Shown piece after piece: positions 41,833 to 50,999 of a DNA stretch of 57,229 bases. The notes beneath the pieces were generated by a model, which saw nothing but the letters and a program-made list of their open reading frames with translations, did not search any database and was not told the DNA's origin. The DNA comes from Pectobacterium brasiliense (GTDB lineage Bacteria; Pseudomonadota; Gammaproteobacteria; Enterobacterales; Enterobacteriaceae). The position numbers were made by a program, and so were the translations under genes. Numbering within the stretch: the first letter of the stretch is position 1; each line of letters opens with the position of its first letter. Location: positions 1 to 57,229 of the forward strand of contig NZ_JACDSF010000028.1 of the NCBI RefSeq assembly GCF_013449685.1, given 5' to 3'.

Positions 41833-42999
41833 ATGAAAACGGTAACCAAAAGCGATCATCTAAGCCATATAGTAATTGAAGGATATAAATCAATTGCTAG
41901 CTGCGATCTGCGCATGGGCTGCCTGAATGTGCTGATTGGCGCAAATGGTGCGGGAAAGTCGAATTTCATTGGCTTTTTCAGACTCATCGCTACGTTATTG
42001 GATCTGCGTTTACAACTGTTAATCAGTAAGTCTGGTGGCCCTGATGCGTTATTACATTTTGGCCGTAAAAAAACGGAAGTGCTGAAAGGCGAACTCTATT
42101 TCGGAAATAACGGGTATAAATTCGCACTAGAACCCACCAACGACAACCGTATGATGTTTCAGAAGGAAACTCTACGGTGGGAAATGAATAATGATGAGAA
42201 GACTCCCCGTTCAGGCAATATTGTAACAAGTGAACAAGATAATCGTTCTGGTCATTTTGAATCCGTAGCAGGAGATGATCGTTCACATTATTTTGATCCT
42301 TTAAACGAAGACGATCATTCCAGGATAGAAAAATACACGCTTCCTGCTATGCGTCGCTGGCGGGTATACCATTTCCATGACACCAGCGAGAGCGCCAGAG
42401 TCAAACAGATTCACCGCATTAATGATAATGACTATTTACGAGAAGACGGTGCCAATTTAGCCGCATTTCTATTTCGTCTGCAAAAGAATCACACGGCACA
42501 TTATCAGCGTATTGTGAAAACGATTCAGATGGTCGCTCCTTTCTTTGGCGATTTTTATCTCCGTCCTACGCCGGATAACCCCGACAGTATTCAGCTTGAA
42601 TGGGTCGAAAAAGATCAGGATATGCCCTTTAACGCCCATGAACTGTCCGATGGCACGCTACGTTTTATTCTGCTGGCGACAGTACTGCTCCAACCTGAAA
42701 CTTACATGCCCAGCGCTATCATCATCGATGAACCTGAATTAGGCCTGCACCCTTATGCCATCAACGTGCTCGCTGCACTCATCAGAAGTACAAGCGAACA
42801 GCACCAACTTATTGTTTCAACACAATCTGTTGAGTTGGTTAATGAATTCGAAGCCGAAGACCTGATCGTCGTGGATAAACATCTTGGTGCCTCTACGTTT
42901 AAACGTTTGGATCAAGATTCACTGCAAGAGTGGCTGGAAGATTACAGTTTAGGAGATCTGTGGAAGAAAAACATACTTGGCGGGAGGCCACAACAATAA
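41833..42999 (+). CDS. OLD-like AAA-family ATPase of a two-gene cassette
   Basis: A 388-residue ABC/SMC-like ATPase of the AAA_15/AAA_21 group. Walker A is GANGAGKSN (about residues 37-45). The signature-like ELSDGTLRF (about 278-286) precedes Walker B AIIIDEPELGLHP (about 303-315) with its catalytic Glu. The switch segment is VSTQSVELVNEF, where many relatives have His in place of Gln. Between the P-loop and signature is a charged 200-residue arm (about 60-260). It ends two bases before a DUF4276 gene. The DNA is visibly richer in A+T than bcp or bepA. It resembles the ATPase partner of OLD/PARIS-type defence pairs; a defence role is inferred. Confidence 0.88.
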   Translation: MKTVTKSDHLSHIVIEGYKSIASCDLRMGCLNVLIGANGAGKSNFIGFFRLIATLLDLRLQLLISKSGGPDALLHFGRKKTEVLKGELYFGNNGYKFALEPTNDNRMMFQKETLRWEMNNDEKTPRSGNIVTSEQDNRSGHFESVAGDDRSHYFDPLNEDDHSRIEKYTLPAMRRWRVYHFHDTSESARVKQIHRINDNDYLREDGANLAAFLFRLQKNHTAHYQRIVKTIQMVAPFFGDFYLRPTPDNPDSIQLEWVEKDQDMPFNAHELSDGTLRFILLATVLLQPETYMPSAIIIDEPELGLHPYAINVLAALIRSTSEQHQLIVSTQSVELVNEFEAEDLIVVDKHLGASTFKRLDQDSLQEWLEDYSLGDLWKKNILGGRPQQ

Positions 43000-43001
43000 T
43001 C

Positions 43002-43664
43002 ATGACGAGGATTAATGTTTTTGTTGAAGGACAAACGGAAGAAACATTCGTTCGCGATACGTTGGCTCCTTACTTTGTGCGGCAAGGTATTTACCTTAAT
43101 GCGATTCTGGCACAAACCAGCCGAGGGCATAAAGGTGGAATTGTCAGCTATGGAAAAGTGAAACATCAAATAACCAGGCTGTGTCAGCAAGATAAGAAAG
43201 CCTGGGTAACCACGCTGATTGATTATTATGGTCTTCCGACTGATTTCCCAATGGTTGGGCAAGGCAAACCTGTTAATGAAGATATATATTCGTGGATCGA
43301 AGATGTGGAAAATGCCTTTGATGCCGATATTGCTCAGCCTAATTTTATCGCCAATTTTTTATTACATGAATTTGAAGCGTTGCTATTTTGTGATCCAGAA
43401 AAATTCGCAGACTGGCTTGAAGACAAAAGGCCAATAGCCGAACTTAATACTATTAAACTGGCATTCGATTCTCCAGAATCTATTAACAATAGCCCACAAA
43501 CCGCCCCTTCAAAACGTATTCTTGCGGCGATACCGGAATATCAAAAGACACTGCATGGGCCGCTGATTGCCGCTGATATCGGGCTGGATACGATTCGTCG
43601 GCAATGTCCTCACTTTGAAGGCTGGCTACAGCGTCTGGAAGCATTGAAACCGCCTCAGCCCTGA
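43002..43664 (+). CDS. DUF4276 (Toprim-like) partner protein
   Basis: A 220-residue protein matching DUF4276. Toprim-like signatures are the N-terminal FVEGQTEETF (conserved Glu, about residues 6-15), WVTTLIDYYGLPTDFP (acidic pair, about 67-82) and LLHEFEALLFCDP (about 122-134). Such proteins are thought to be metal-dependent nucleases partnered with SMC-like ATPases. ATG at 43002 follows the ATPase stop by two bases. GGAGG is 14 bases upstream, so reinitiation after the ATPase gene is likely. A longer opening to 42930 overlaps the ATPase gene and is rejected. No terminator is evident after it. Confidence 0.87.
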   Translation: MTRINVFVEGQTEETFVRDTLAPYFVRQGIYLNAILAQTSRGHKGGIVSYGKVKHQITRLCQQDKKAWVTTLIDYYGLPTDFPMVGQGKPVNEDIYSWIEDVENAFDADIAQPNFIANFLLHEFEALLFCDPEKFADWLEDKRPIAELNTIKLAFDSPESINNSPQTAPSKRILAAIPEYQKTLHGPLIAADIGLDTIRRQCPHFEGWLQRLEALKPPQP

Positions 43665-43815
43665 TGGATTTATCTCTGTGCGATAAGATATCTTCCATGC
43701 AGACTTCCACCTTCACCACGTTTTTCCCGCTCGGGCATTTCTTTGTCTGCCATCGCTGGCTAAGATAGTCAGCAGAATGTTTTCATGTTAGCTGTTGATA
43801 AGGTTATCTTCCGTT

Positions 43816-45279
43816 ATGTCTATTCGGTTAAGAAAAACGGTCATGTCCGTCCTGTTTGGGACATTACTGGCTGGCAACCTGCTTCCTGCTCAGGCCGACA
43901 CGCAGGATCGGCTGCCGGATATCGGCACCACCGCAGGCGGTACGCTCAGTATCAATCAGGAGCTGGAAATGGGCGATTTTTACGTCCGCCAACTGCGGGC
44001 GGGTGCGCCGCTTATCAACGATCCGCTGCTGTCCAATTACATTAATCAGCTCGGTAACAGATTGGTCAAACAGGCTGATTCGGTGCGTACACCGTTCCAT
44101 TTTTACCTAATCCGCAATGACGACATCAACGCCTTCGCCTTCTTCGGCGGCAACGTCGTGCTGCATTCCGCGCTGTTCCGTTATGCCGATAGCGAGAGCG
44201 AGCTGGCCTCGGTGCTGGCACATGAAATCTCTCACGTTACCCAACGCCATCTGGCACGCAGCATGGAATCACAGCAGCGTAGCGCCCCGCTCACCTGGGT
44301 CGGTGCGCTCGGTTCTATTCTTCTGGCAATGGCCAATCCACAGTTGGGAATGGCGGCGCTCAGCGGCACGCTGGCGGGCGCGCAGCAGGGCATGATTACG
44401 TTCACGCAGGCGAACGAGCAGGAAGCCGACCGCATCGGTATTCAGGTATTGCAGCGCGCGGGCTTTGATCCACAGGCCATGCCGAACTTCCTGCAAAAGC
44501 TGGCGGATCAATCACGCTATGCTTCCAGACCGCCGGAAATGTTGCTGACTCACCCCTTGCCGGAAAGCCGTCTGTCCGATGCCCGCAACCGCGCCAACCA
44601 GATGCGCTCAACGCCAGTACAATCTTCTCAGGATTTCCTGTTCGCCAAAATACGCACCTTTGGTATGTATGGCTTACCGGAGCGCCCGCTGAACAACGAT
44701 CTGCTGGAGCAATGGGAAAAAGGCAACGTGCGAGAGCAACTGGCCGCGAAATATGGCCGCGCGATACAGCTTTATCAGGCGAAGAAGTACGATGAAGCCC
44801 GTAATGTGCTGCAACCGCTGCTAAGCAGTGCGCCTGAAAATCCGTGGTTTCTGGATATGATGACGGATATCGATATAGGACAAAGCCGCGCGACACAGGC
44901 TATCGCCCGTTTACAAAACGTGCCCGGAATGCAGGCGAACCCGGTACTTCAGCTTAATCTGGCGAATGCCTATGTGGAAGGGAAACAGCCCGCTGCCGCC
45001 AGCAAAATACTCTATCGCTACACCTACGCGCACCCTGACGATTCGAACGGCTGGGATCTGCTGGCACAAGCCGCAGCAGCACAAGGACAGCGGGCAGAAG
45101 AACTGGCCGCGCGAGCGGAGAGTCTGGCCCTCAGCGGTCAGCTCGATCAATCTATTCGGTTACTGAGCAACGCGAGTTCACTGGTTAAATTGGGGAGTCT
45201 GGAACAGGCGCGTTACGACGCCCGCATTGACCAGCTCCGCCAGTTGCAGCAACGCTTCCGCCAGTACCAGAAATCCTGA
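43816..45279 (+). CDS. bepA: Periplasmic metalloprotease/chaperone BepA
   Basis: M48 zinc protease with TPR repeats that promotes or degrades stalled LptD and other outer-membrane proteins. A signal peptide (about 1-27, ending PAQA) precedes the HEISH zinc motif (in [12 protein letters not shown]) and a third ligand Glu in [10 protein letters not shown]-terminal TPRs follow (about 310-480). ATG at 43816 gives 487 residues, exactly the E. coli length. In E. coli perM lies before bepA; here the ATPase/DUF4276 cassette occupies that side. Confidence 0.95.
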   Translation: MSIRLRKTVMSVLFGTLLAGNLLPAQADTQDRLPDIGTTAGGTLSINQELEMGDFYVRQLRAGAPLINDPLLSNYINQLGNRLVKQADSVRTPFHFYLIRNDDINAFAFFGGNVVLHSALFRYADSESELASVLAHEISHVTQRHLARSMESQQRSAPLTWVGALGSILLAMANPQLGMAALSGTLAGAQQGMITFTQANEQEADRIGIQVLQRAGFDPQAMPNFLQKLADQSRYASRPPEMLLTHPLPESRLSDARNRANQMRSTPVQSSQDFLFAKIRTFGMYGLPERPLNNDLLEQWEKGNVREQLAAKYGRAIQLYQAKKYDEARNVLQPLLSSAPENPWFLDMMTDIDIGQSRATQAIARLQNVPGMQANPVLQLNLANAYVEGKQPAAASKILYRYTYAHPDDSNGWDLLAQAAAAQGQRAEELAARAESLALSGQLDQSIRLLSNASSLVKLGSLEQARYDARIDQLRQLQQRFRQYQKS

Positions 45280-45293
45280 TAAGGAGCATGACG

Positions 45294-45665
45294 ATGACAC
45301 CGTCCTCAACCCAAACACCTGTGACGATTTACCACAACCCGCGCTGTTCCAAGAGCCGTGAAACGCTGGCGCTGCTACAGGAACACAATATTACGCCCAA
45401 CGTCGTGCTCTATCTCGACACGCCGCCCGACGCCGTAACGCTGGCTCAGCTTATCAAGCAGTTGGGCTTGACTAGCGCGCGCGAATTGATGAGAACCAAA
45501 GAAGAGAGTTATCAGCAGTTGGGGCTGTCCAACACCGCACTAACGGAAGCACAGCTGATTCAGGCGATGATCGATAACCCGAAGCTCATCGAGCGACCTA
45601 TCGTCGTGGCACAGGGTCAGGCACGTATTGGTCGTCCGCCGGAACAGGTGCTGGAAATACTGTAG
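45294..45665 (+). CDS. yfgD: ArsC-family arsenate reductase-like protein YfgD
   Basis: Glutaredoxin-dependent ArsC-type protein of 123 residues. The catalytic cysteine sits in YHNPRCSKSRETL, and IERPIVV carries the arginine near residue 105. ATG at 45294 lies seven bases after AAGGAG; an ATG at 45288 is too close to it. It follows bepA after 14 bases. Real substrate uncertain. Confidence 0.93.
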   Translation: MTPSSTQTPVTIYHNPRCSKSRETLALLQEHNITPNVVLYLDTPPDAVTLAQLIKQLGLTSARELMRTKEESYQQLGLSNTALTEAQLIQAMIDNPKLIERPIVVAQGQARIGRPPEQVLEIL

Positions 45666-45702
45666 TTGTAGGTAAAACGATAGCCGTAAGCGATCCTCAA
45701 CG

Positions 45703-45725
45703 ACGATCGTTAATAACGATCGTTA
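45703..45725. repeat. Tandem palindrome next to hda stop
   Basis: ACGATCGTTA and TAACGATCGT are arranged back to back around a single base, each containing the palindrome ACGATCGT with a GATC site. It lies in the convergent yfgD-hda space, abutting the hda stop codon. It could act as a weak bidirectional terminator or a protein site. Confidence 0.6.
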
Positions 45726-45726
45726 A

Positions 45727-46428
45727 CTACAGCCCGAGGATCTCTTTCACAAAAGGAATGGTCAGCTTGCGCTGTGCGGTGATGGAAGCACGGTCGAGCT
45801 GATCGAGCGTCATAAATAACGTGCGCATTTCCCGATCAAGACGCTTAAGCAGAAAACGGCTGACGTCTTCCGGCAATTCGAATCCGCGCAGTCTGGCACG
45901 CAGCTGTAGCGCTTCCCCTTTTTCGTCATCCGACAATGGTTGCAGCTTGTAGATTTGTCCCCAATCAAGGCGAGAAGCCAGATCGGGCAGACGTAAATTC
46001 AACTGACGCGGCGGACGATCGCCAGTAATCAACAGTCGGGCACGCCCTGTTTCCTGAATGCGGTTATACAGATTAAACACCGCCATTTCCCACTCTTCAT
46101 CACCTGCGATAGATTCGATATTATCGATACACACCAGCGCCAGTTGCTCCATCCCTTCCAGCACATCGGGTACAAAGTAGGCACGTTTATCCAACGGCAC
46201 ATAGCCCACCGCACGTTCCTGACGCGACAATTCGGCGCAGGCAGCATGCAGCAGATGGCTGCGCCCGCCCCCTTCGCGTGACCAGAAATAGATGTAGCTA
46301 CCATGCTCCTGATACAAAGCATTATTGACGGCGGCAAGAAGAGACGCGTTTTCACCCGGATAGAAACTGGCAAATGTTTCGTCATCGGGTAAGTAGAGTG
46401 GCAATGAAAGCTGTGCCGGCGTGTTCAG
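45727..46428 (-). CDS. hda: DnaA regulatory inactivator Hda
   Basis: AAA+ protein that, with the beta clamp, stimulates DnaA-ATP hydrolysis after initiation. The clamp-binding motif QLSLPL is at residues 5-10. AAA+ motifs include [14 protein letters not shown] (Walker A-like), LVCIDNIE (Walker B), RPP in TGDRPPRQL and the sensor arginine in [10 protein letters not shown] choose CTG at 46428: GAGGTGA is ideally placed before it, and the 233-residue product begins [16 protein letters not shown] like E. coli Hda, for which a CUG start has been reported. A longer ATG form runs into uraA and lacks homology. Confidence 0.92.
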   Translation of the reverse strand: MNTPAQLSLPLYLPDDETFASFYPGENASLLAAVNNALYQEHGSYIYFWSREGGGRSHLLHAACAELSRQERAVGYVPLDKRAYFVPDVLEGMEQLALVCIDNIESIAGDEEWEMAVFNLYNRIQETGRARLLITGDRPPRQLNLRLPDLASRLDWGQIYKLQPLSDDEKGEALQLRARLRGFELPEDVSRFLLKRLDREMRTLFMTLDQLDRASITAQRKLTIPFVKEILGL

Positions 46429-46534
46429 AATCACCTCAAGCAAAACGTGCAGGAAACGGATCGAGTTTATCACAGAAACCGGCCCCTGTTGAGGACGCGA
46501 TACGCACGGCCTCAACAGGGGAGGAATGACGCGG

Positions 46535-47824
46535 TTATGAACGCGCGTCGTTCTCTTCCGGCGCATCGAGGATCTCTTCCTCTTTGCGGAACAGGCTGAT
46601 GACCTTAAACACCAGACTCATGCCGATACCGACAACCGTCGCCAGCGCCATGCCCTTCAGTTCAGTCGAGCCCAGATGCACTTTGGCGCCGCTGACACCG
46701 ATGATCAGAATCACGGAGGTCAGGATCAGGTTCTGCGCTTTGTTGTAATCCACTTTGGATTCAATCAGCACGCGAATACCAGATGCACCAATTACGCCGT
46801 ACAGCAGCAGCGACACGCCGCCCATAACGGGAACCGGTACAGCCTGAATCGCCGCCGCCAGTTTGCCCACGCAGGAAAGCAGAATCGCCAGGATCGCCGC
46901 ACCGCCGATCACCCAGGTGCTGTACACTTTGGTAATCGCCAGCACACCGATGTTTTCACCGTAGGTTGTGTTCGGTGTGGAACCGAAGAAGCCAGACAAC
47001 ACGGTAGAAATGCCGTTGGCGAACATAGAGCGGTGCAGCCCCGGTTCACGCATCAGATCTTTCTTCACGATATTCGCCGTCACCACCAGGTGACCAACGT
47101 GTTCCGCGATCACCACCAGCGCCGCAGGCAGAATCGCCAGAATGGCAAACCACTCAAAACGTGGCGTATAGAATGTCGGCATCGCAAACCAGTGCGCTTC
47201 ACGAATCGGCGTCAAATCCACCACGCCCAGTGCGAACGACAGCGCATAGCCTGCCAGTACCCCGATTAGAATCGGGATGATCGCCAGAAAACCGCGAAAC
47301 AGCACCGAGCCCAGAATGGTGATTGCCAGCGTCGCCAGTGAAATCGTCACCGCGGTAGAATCGACAGAAGCGCCATCGGCAGGCAGTAGCCCAGCCATTC
47401 CCGCCGCAACACCGGCCAGTTCAAGACCGATAACGGCGACAATCGCCCCCATCGCCGCAGGGGGGAACAGCACATTCAGCCAGCCAGTGCCCGCTTTCTT
47501 AACAATCAGCGCCACCAGACAGAACAACACGCCGCACATAATGAAGCCACCCAGTGCAACTTCATACCCCAGCGGCAACAGCAGCAAAACCGGGGAAATA
47601 AACGCGAAGCTCGACCCCAAATACGCCGGGATTTTGCCCTTACAAATGAATAAATAAAGCAGCGTGCCCACACCGTTGAATAACAGTACGGTTGCCGGAT
47701 TGATCTTGAACAGAATGGGTACCAGAACGGTAGCGCCAAACATCGCGAACAGATGCTGGAAACTCAACGGGATGGTTTGTAACAAGGGTGGTCGTTCACT
47801 TACCCCGATGGCGCGACGAGTCAT
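46535..47824 (-). CDS. uraA: Uracil:proton symporter UraA
   Basis: Inner-membrane uracil permease of the NAT/NCS2 family with 14 membrane segments; 429 residues, as in E. coli. The motif [14 protein letters not shown] carries the substrate-binding Glu/His (about residues 241-254), and [14 protein letters not shown] the second (about 279-292). ATG at 47824 ([13 protein letters not shown]) matches E. coli. It works with upp, just upstream, but a terminator separates them. hda follows. Confidence 0.97.
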   Translation of the reverse strand: MTRRAIGVSERPPLLQTIPLSFQHLFAMFGATVLVPILFKINPATVLLFNGVGTLLYLFICKGKIPAYLGSSFAFISPVLLLLPLGYEVALGGFIMCGVLFCLVALIVKKAGTGWLNVLFPPAAMGAIVAVIGLELAGVAAGMAGLLPADGASVDSTAVTISLATLAITILGSVLFRGFLAIIPILIGVLAGYALSFALGVVDLTPIREAHWFAMPTFYTPRFEWFAILAILPAALVVIAEHVGHLVVTANIVKKDLMREPGLHRSMFANGISTVLSGFFGSTPNTTYGENIGVLAITKVYSTWVIGGAAILAILLSCVGKLAAAIQAVPVPVMGGVSLLLYGVIGASGIRVLIESKVDYNKAQNLILTSVILIIGVSGAKVHLGSTELKGMALATVVGIGMSLVFKVISLFRKEEEILDAPEENDARS

Positions 47825-48020
47825 CTTCAATATCCTCTGTAGTGTTGTTATCTAGTGTTGCTATTTATGTGTGCAGGTCGACCCGCACTTATTATCACAG
47901 CCAGACGCATCCCACCCCACCGTAGCGAAGCAGGAGAATGGTGACTGCTGATGTATAAAAGAACCGCGTGTGACGTAACACAGGCCGTGGCACACCATAG
48001 GAAATACTTAGGTTTACGCC

Positions 48021-48048
48021 AAAAAAAAGCCGACTATCAAGTCGGCTT
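48021..48048 (-). terminator. Terminator of upp
   Basis: On the minus strand AAGCCGAC-TTGATA-GTCGGCTT is followed by eight T in total, six bases after the upp stop and about 200 bases before uraA. Confidence 0.93.
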
Positions 48049-48053
48049 ACCTG

Positions 48054-48680
48054 TTATTTCGTACCAAATATTTTATCGCCCGCATCACCCAGGCCCGGCA
48101 TGATGTAACCCTGCTCGTTGAGGCCTTTATCGATGGATGCCGTGTAAAGTTCGACATCTGGGTGGGCTTTTTCCAGTGCGGCAATCCCTTCTGGCGCCGC
48201 GACCAATACCAGTACCTTAATGCTGTGACAACCTGCTTTTTTCAGCAGATCGATCGTCGCAATCATTGAGCCACCGGTTGCCAGCATGGGGTCAACCACC
48301 AGCGCCATGCGCTCTTCGATATTGGAAACCAGCTTCTGGAAATAAGGAACAGGCTCCAGCGTCTCTTCATCACGGTATATGCCGACAACGCTGATACGCG
48401 CGCTAGGCACATTTTCCAGCACGCCGTCCATCATCCCCAACCCTGCACGCAGAATCGGTACGACGGTAATTTTCTTGCCTTTGATCTGATCGACTTCAAC
48501 CGGACCGCACCAGCCATCAATGGTGACTTTTTCGGTTGCCAGGTCAGCCGTCGCTTCGTAAGTCAGCAAACTTCCCACTTCGGAAGCCAGCTCACGAAAA
48601 CGCTTCGTGCTAATATCGTTCTCACGCATCAAACCCAGTTTGTGTTTGACGAGTGGGTGTTTCACCTCGACGATCTTCAT
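48054..48680 (-). CDS. upp: Uracil phosphoribosyltransferase
   Basis: Salvage enzyme converting uracil and PRPP to UMP. It has 208 residues, the E. coli length, starting [19 protein letters not shown]. The PRPP loop is [18 protein letters not shown] (about residues 127-144), and the C-terminal [18 protein letters not shown] contacts uracil. GGGGAG lies upstream of the ATG; an in-frame extension to 48722 is not supported. Its leader has an upp-type initial U tract followed by a hairpin repeat. Confidence 0.97.
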   Translation of the reverse strand: MKIVEVKHPLVKHKLGLMRENDISTKRFRELASEVGSLLTYEATADLATEKVTIDGWCGPVEVDQIKGKKITVVPILRAGLGMMDGVLENVPSARISVVGIYRDEETLEPVPYFQKLVSNIEERMALVVDPMLATGGSMIATIDLLKKAGCHSIKVLVLVAAPEGIAALEKAHPDVELYTASIDKGLNEQGYIMPGLGDAGDKIFGTK

Positions 48681-48711
48681 CATTATCTCCCCATCGGCTA
48701 AGTGGACGGAC

Positions 48712-48788
48712 AAAAACGCCAAGCGCGTTTTTAAACACCGCTTGCGGCGGCCCGCAGGGCGGCGGGCATGAGAGCCCGTCGTAAAAAA
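48712..48788 (-). repeat. Dispersed hairpin repeat, copy 3, within the upp leader
   Basis: Reading the minus strand, ACGACGGGCTCTCATGCCCGCC, GGGCCGCCGCAAGCGG and AAAAACGC-GCTT-GGCGTTTTT correspond in order to the three hairpins of the copy at 40407-40480. The last hairpin with its U tract ends 31 bases before the upp ATG. Confidence 0.78.
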
Positions 48789-48803
48789 AATCGCGGGATT
48801 ATA
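48783..48803 (-). promoter_or_regulatory. upp promoter -10 and U-rich initial transcribed region
   Basis: On the minus strand a perfect TATAAT (48803-48798) is followed after five bases by GA and eight T (48792-48783). E. coli upp has the same layout (TATAAT, five bases, GATTTTTTTTG), where UTP-sensitive start selection and reiterative transcription reduce expression when UTP is high. The -35 is poor. I infer the same control here. Confidence 0.75.
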
Positions 48804-48905
48804 CCGCCTTTTTTACTTAGCGCCATATGATTAAGCCTGATCCAGATCAACCGAGGAAAGAAATTGTCGCCATTAACGAAAAATAGCCAGCCGATGACTC
48901 ATCAC

Positions 48906-48921
48906 TCGCAAACGATTGCCT
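48906..48921. promoter_or_regulatory. PurR operator upstream of purM
   Basis: TCGCAAACGATTGCCT matches the PurR consensus ACGCAAACGTTTTCGT in its CGCAAACG left arm and most of the right arm. It lies about 100 bases before purMN, which PurR represses in E. coli. The rest of 48804-49018 holds only the divergent upp and purM promoters. Confidence 0.75.
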
Positions 48922-49018
48922 ACACTGTTAGAATTAGCGCGCATTATTTTTACCACAGTATGTTTTCTAAATACCGTGTTTTCTGAATACGACCCGTAAC
49001 CTTCGTGGGGACTCAGCA

Positions 49019-50056
49019 GTGACCGACAAAACCTCTCTCAGCTATAAAGACGCAGGCGTGGATATCGATGCGGGTAATGCATTGGTAGACCGTATCAAAG
49101 GTGTAGTGAAACAGACCCGTCGCCCGGAAGTTATGGGTGGATTGGGTGGTTTCGGTGCCTTGTGCGCCTTACCGCAAAAATACCGCGAACCGATTCTGGT
49201 TTCCGGCACTGACGGAGTCGGCACCAAACTGCGCCTGGCGATGGACCTGAAACGCCACGATACCATTGGTATCGATCTGGTTGCGATGTGTGTGAACGAT
49301 CTGGTCGTTCAGGGCGCTGAACCGCTGTTCTTCCTCGACTATTACGCTACAGGCAAGCTGGATGTTGACACCGCTGCCAGTGTGATTACCGGTATCGCGG
49401 AAGGCTGTAAGCAATCAGGCTGTGCACTGGTCGGTGGTGAAACCGCCGAAATGCCGGGGATGTATCACGGTGAAGACTACGACGTTGCCGGCTTCTGCGT
49501 CGGTGTCGTAGAAAAATCAGAAATTATTGACGGCAGCAAAGTGCAGAACGGCGATGTTCTGGTTGCCCTCGCTTCCAGCGGCCCGCATTCAAACGGTTAT
49601 TCTCTGGTGCGCAAAGTGCTCGAAGTCAGCAAGACCGATCCAGAACAGTTCGAGTTGGAAGGTAAATCACTGGCCGATCACCTGCTGGCCCCGACCAAAA
49701 TCTACGTGAAATCTATACTGTCCCTGATTGAGAAAGTCGATGTCCACGCCATTTCTCACCTGACTGGCGGCGGCTTCTGGGAAAATATCCCGCGCGTACT
49801 GCCAGAAGGCATGCAGGCGACGATCGACGAATCCAGCTGGCAATGGCCTGCCGTTTTCAACTGGCTGCAACAGGCCGGTAATGTCAGCCGTCACGAAATG
49901 TATCGTACTTTCAACTGCGGTGTTGGTATGATCATCGCACTGCCAGCCGAACAGGCAGACGAGGCCGTTGCATTACTCAACAGCAGCGGCGAAAACGCAT
50001 GGAAAATCGGCGTCATTACTCAAACCGATGCCGGAGACGCAGTGGTTATTAACTGA
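49019..50056 (+). CDS. purM: Phosphoribosylformylglycinamidine cyclo-ligase
   Basis: AIR synthetase of purine synthesis. It has 345 residues, as in E. coli; GTG at 49019 gives [18 protein letters not shown]. Signature motifs are [12 protein letters not shown] (about residues 62-73), [11 protein letters not shown] and [13 protein letters not shown]. Its TGA shares one base with the purN ATG. A PurR-like operator lies upstream. Confidence 0.97.
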   Translation: MTDKTSLSYKDAGVDIDAGNALVDRIKGVVKQTRRPEVMGGLGGFGALCALPQKYREPILVSGTDGVGTKLRLAMDLKRHDTIGIDLVAMCVNDLVVQGAEPLFFLDYYATGKLDVDTAASVITGIAEGCKQSGCALVGGETAEMPGMYHGEDYDVAGFCVGVVEKSEIIDGSKVQNGDVLVALASSGPHSNGYSLVRKVLEVSKTDPEQFELEGKSLADHLLAPTKIYVKSILSLIEKVDVHAISHLTGGGFWENIPRVLPEGMQATIDESSWQWPAVFNWLQQAGNVSRHEMYRTFNCGVGMIIALPAEQADEAVALLNSSGENAWKIGVITQTDAGDAVVIN

Positions 50057-50694
50057 TGAAAAACATCGTTGTGCTGATTTCAGGTCATGGAAGCAACTTA
50101 CAGGCGTTGATTGACGCCTGTAAGAACGGACGCCTTAAAGGAAAGATCGTCGCCGTATTCAGTAATAATGCGGAGGCTTACGGGCTAGAACGCGCACAGG
50201 ATGCGGATATTCCTACGTGCGTCCTGAACCCTGAAGACTTTGCCGACCGTGCTGCATTTGATGCCGCACTGGCAAATGAAATTGAGCAATATGAACCGGC
50301 GCTGGTGATCCTAGCAGGCTACATGCGGATTCTTAGCCCGGAATTTGTTGCCCAGTTTGCCGGCAAAATGCTGAACATTCACCCTTCCCTGCTGCCCAAA
50401 TATCCCGGCCTGCATACACATCGCAAGGCGCTGGAAAATGGCGATCGGGAACATGGAACATCCGTCCATTTCGTCACTGATGAACTGGATGGCGGCCCAC
50501 TGATTCTGCAAGCGAAAGTGCCTGTATTCAGTGACGACACGGAAGAAAGCCTGAGCGAGCGCGTGAAGACGCACGAGCATACGATTTATCCGATGGTCAT
50601 CAACTGGTTCCTGAATGGCAGACTGGTGATGCGTGATAATGAAGCCTGGCTGGACAGTGTGCGTATTCCACCACAGGGCTACGCTGCCGAGTGA
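50056..50694 (+). CDS. purN: Phosphoribosylglycinamide formyltransferase
   Basis: Transfers a formyl group from 10-formyl-THF to GAR. 212 residues, as in E. coli. Catalytic Asn and His are in NIHPSLLPKYPG, and the Asp is in DELDGGPLI; the phosphate loop is ISGHGSNLQAL. Coupled to purM by TGATG overlap. A strong terminator follows, ending the operon and the second synteny block. Confidence 0.97.
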   Translation: MKNIVVLISGHGSNLQALIDACKNGRLKGKIVAVFSNNAEAYGLERAQDADIPTCVLNPEDFADRAAFDAALANEIEQYEPALVILAGYMRILSPEFVAQFAGKMLNIHPSLLPKYPGLHTHRKALENGDREHGTSVHFVTDELDGGPLILQAKVPVFSDDTEESLSERVKTHEHTIYPMVINWFLNGRLVMRDNEAWLDSVRIPPQGYAAE

Positions 50695-50721
50695 TATTGT
50701 CAGCTCATCGCTTCATCATAG

Positions 50722-50752
50722 AGTAAGGTTCCCCTGTGGAGCCTTACTTTTT
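50722..50752 (+). terminator. Terminator of purMN
   Basis: An 11-bp stem (AGTAAGGTTCC with GGAGCCTTACT, one G-U pair) with a 5-base loop ends in five T. Confidence 0.92.
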
Positions 50753-50776
50753 ATTACGTCTTCTTATTACGTCTTC
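50751..50776. repeat. Short tandem duplication TTATTACGTCTTC x2
   Basis: A 13-base unit occurs twice head to tail at 50751-50763 and 50764-50776, immediately after the purMN terminator. Confidence 0.85.
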
Positions 50777-50999
50777 TTTTCTACATCCACTCATTAATCA
50801 TCACCCTTTTCCCTTCCCTCTCTGCACTTTAAATATTTACTAATCTTTACGAAATAATCACTAAGACTCAGATAAAAAAGAATATTTCATTCAGCGTTCA
50901 GCACCAGCCTCCCCGCCGCTATACTAGCGTTGGCATACTCATGCCAGCGTGACCTCAGTAACCACGGTTCACGTCCCTTTTATCGATTAAGGATTCACT

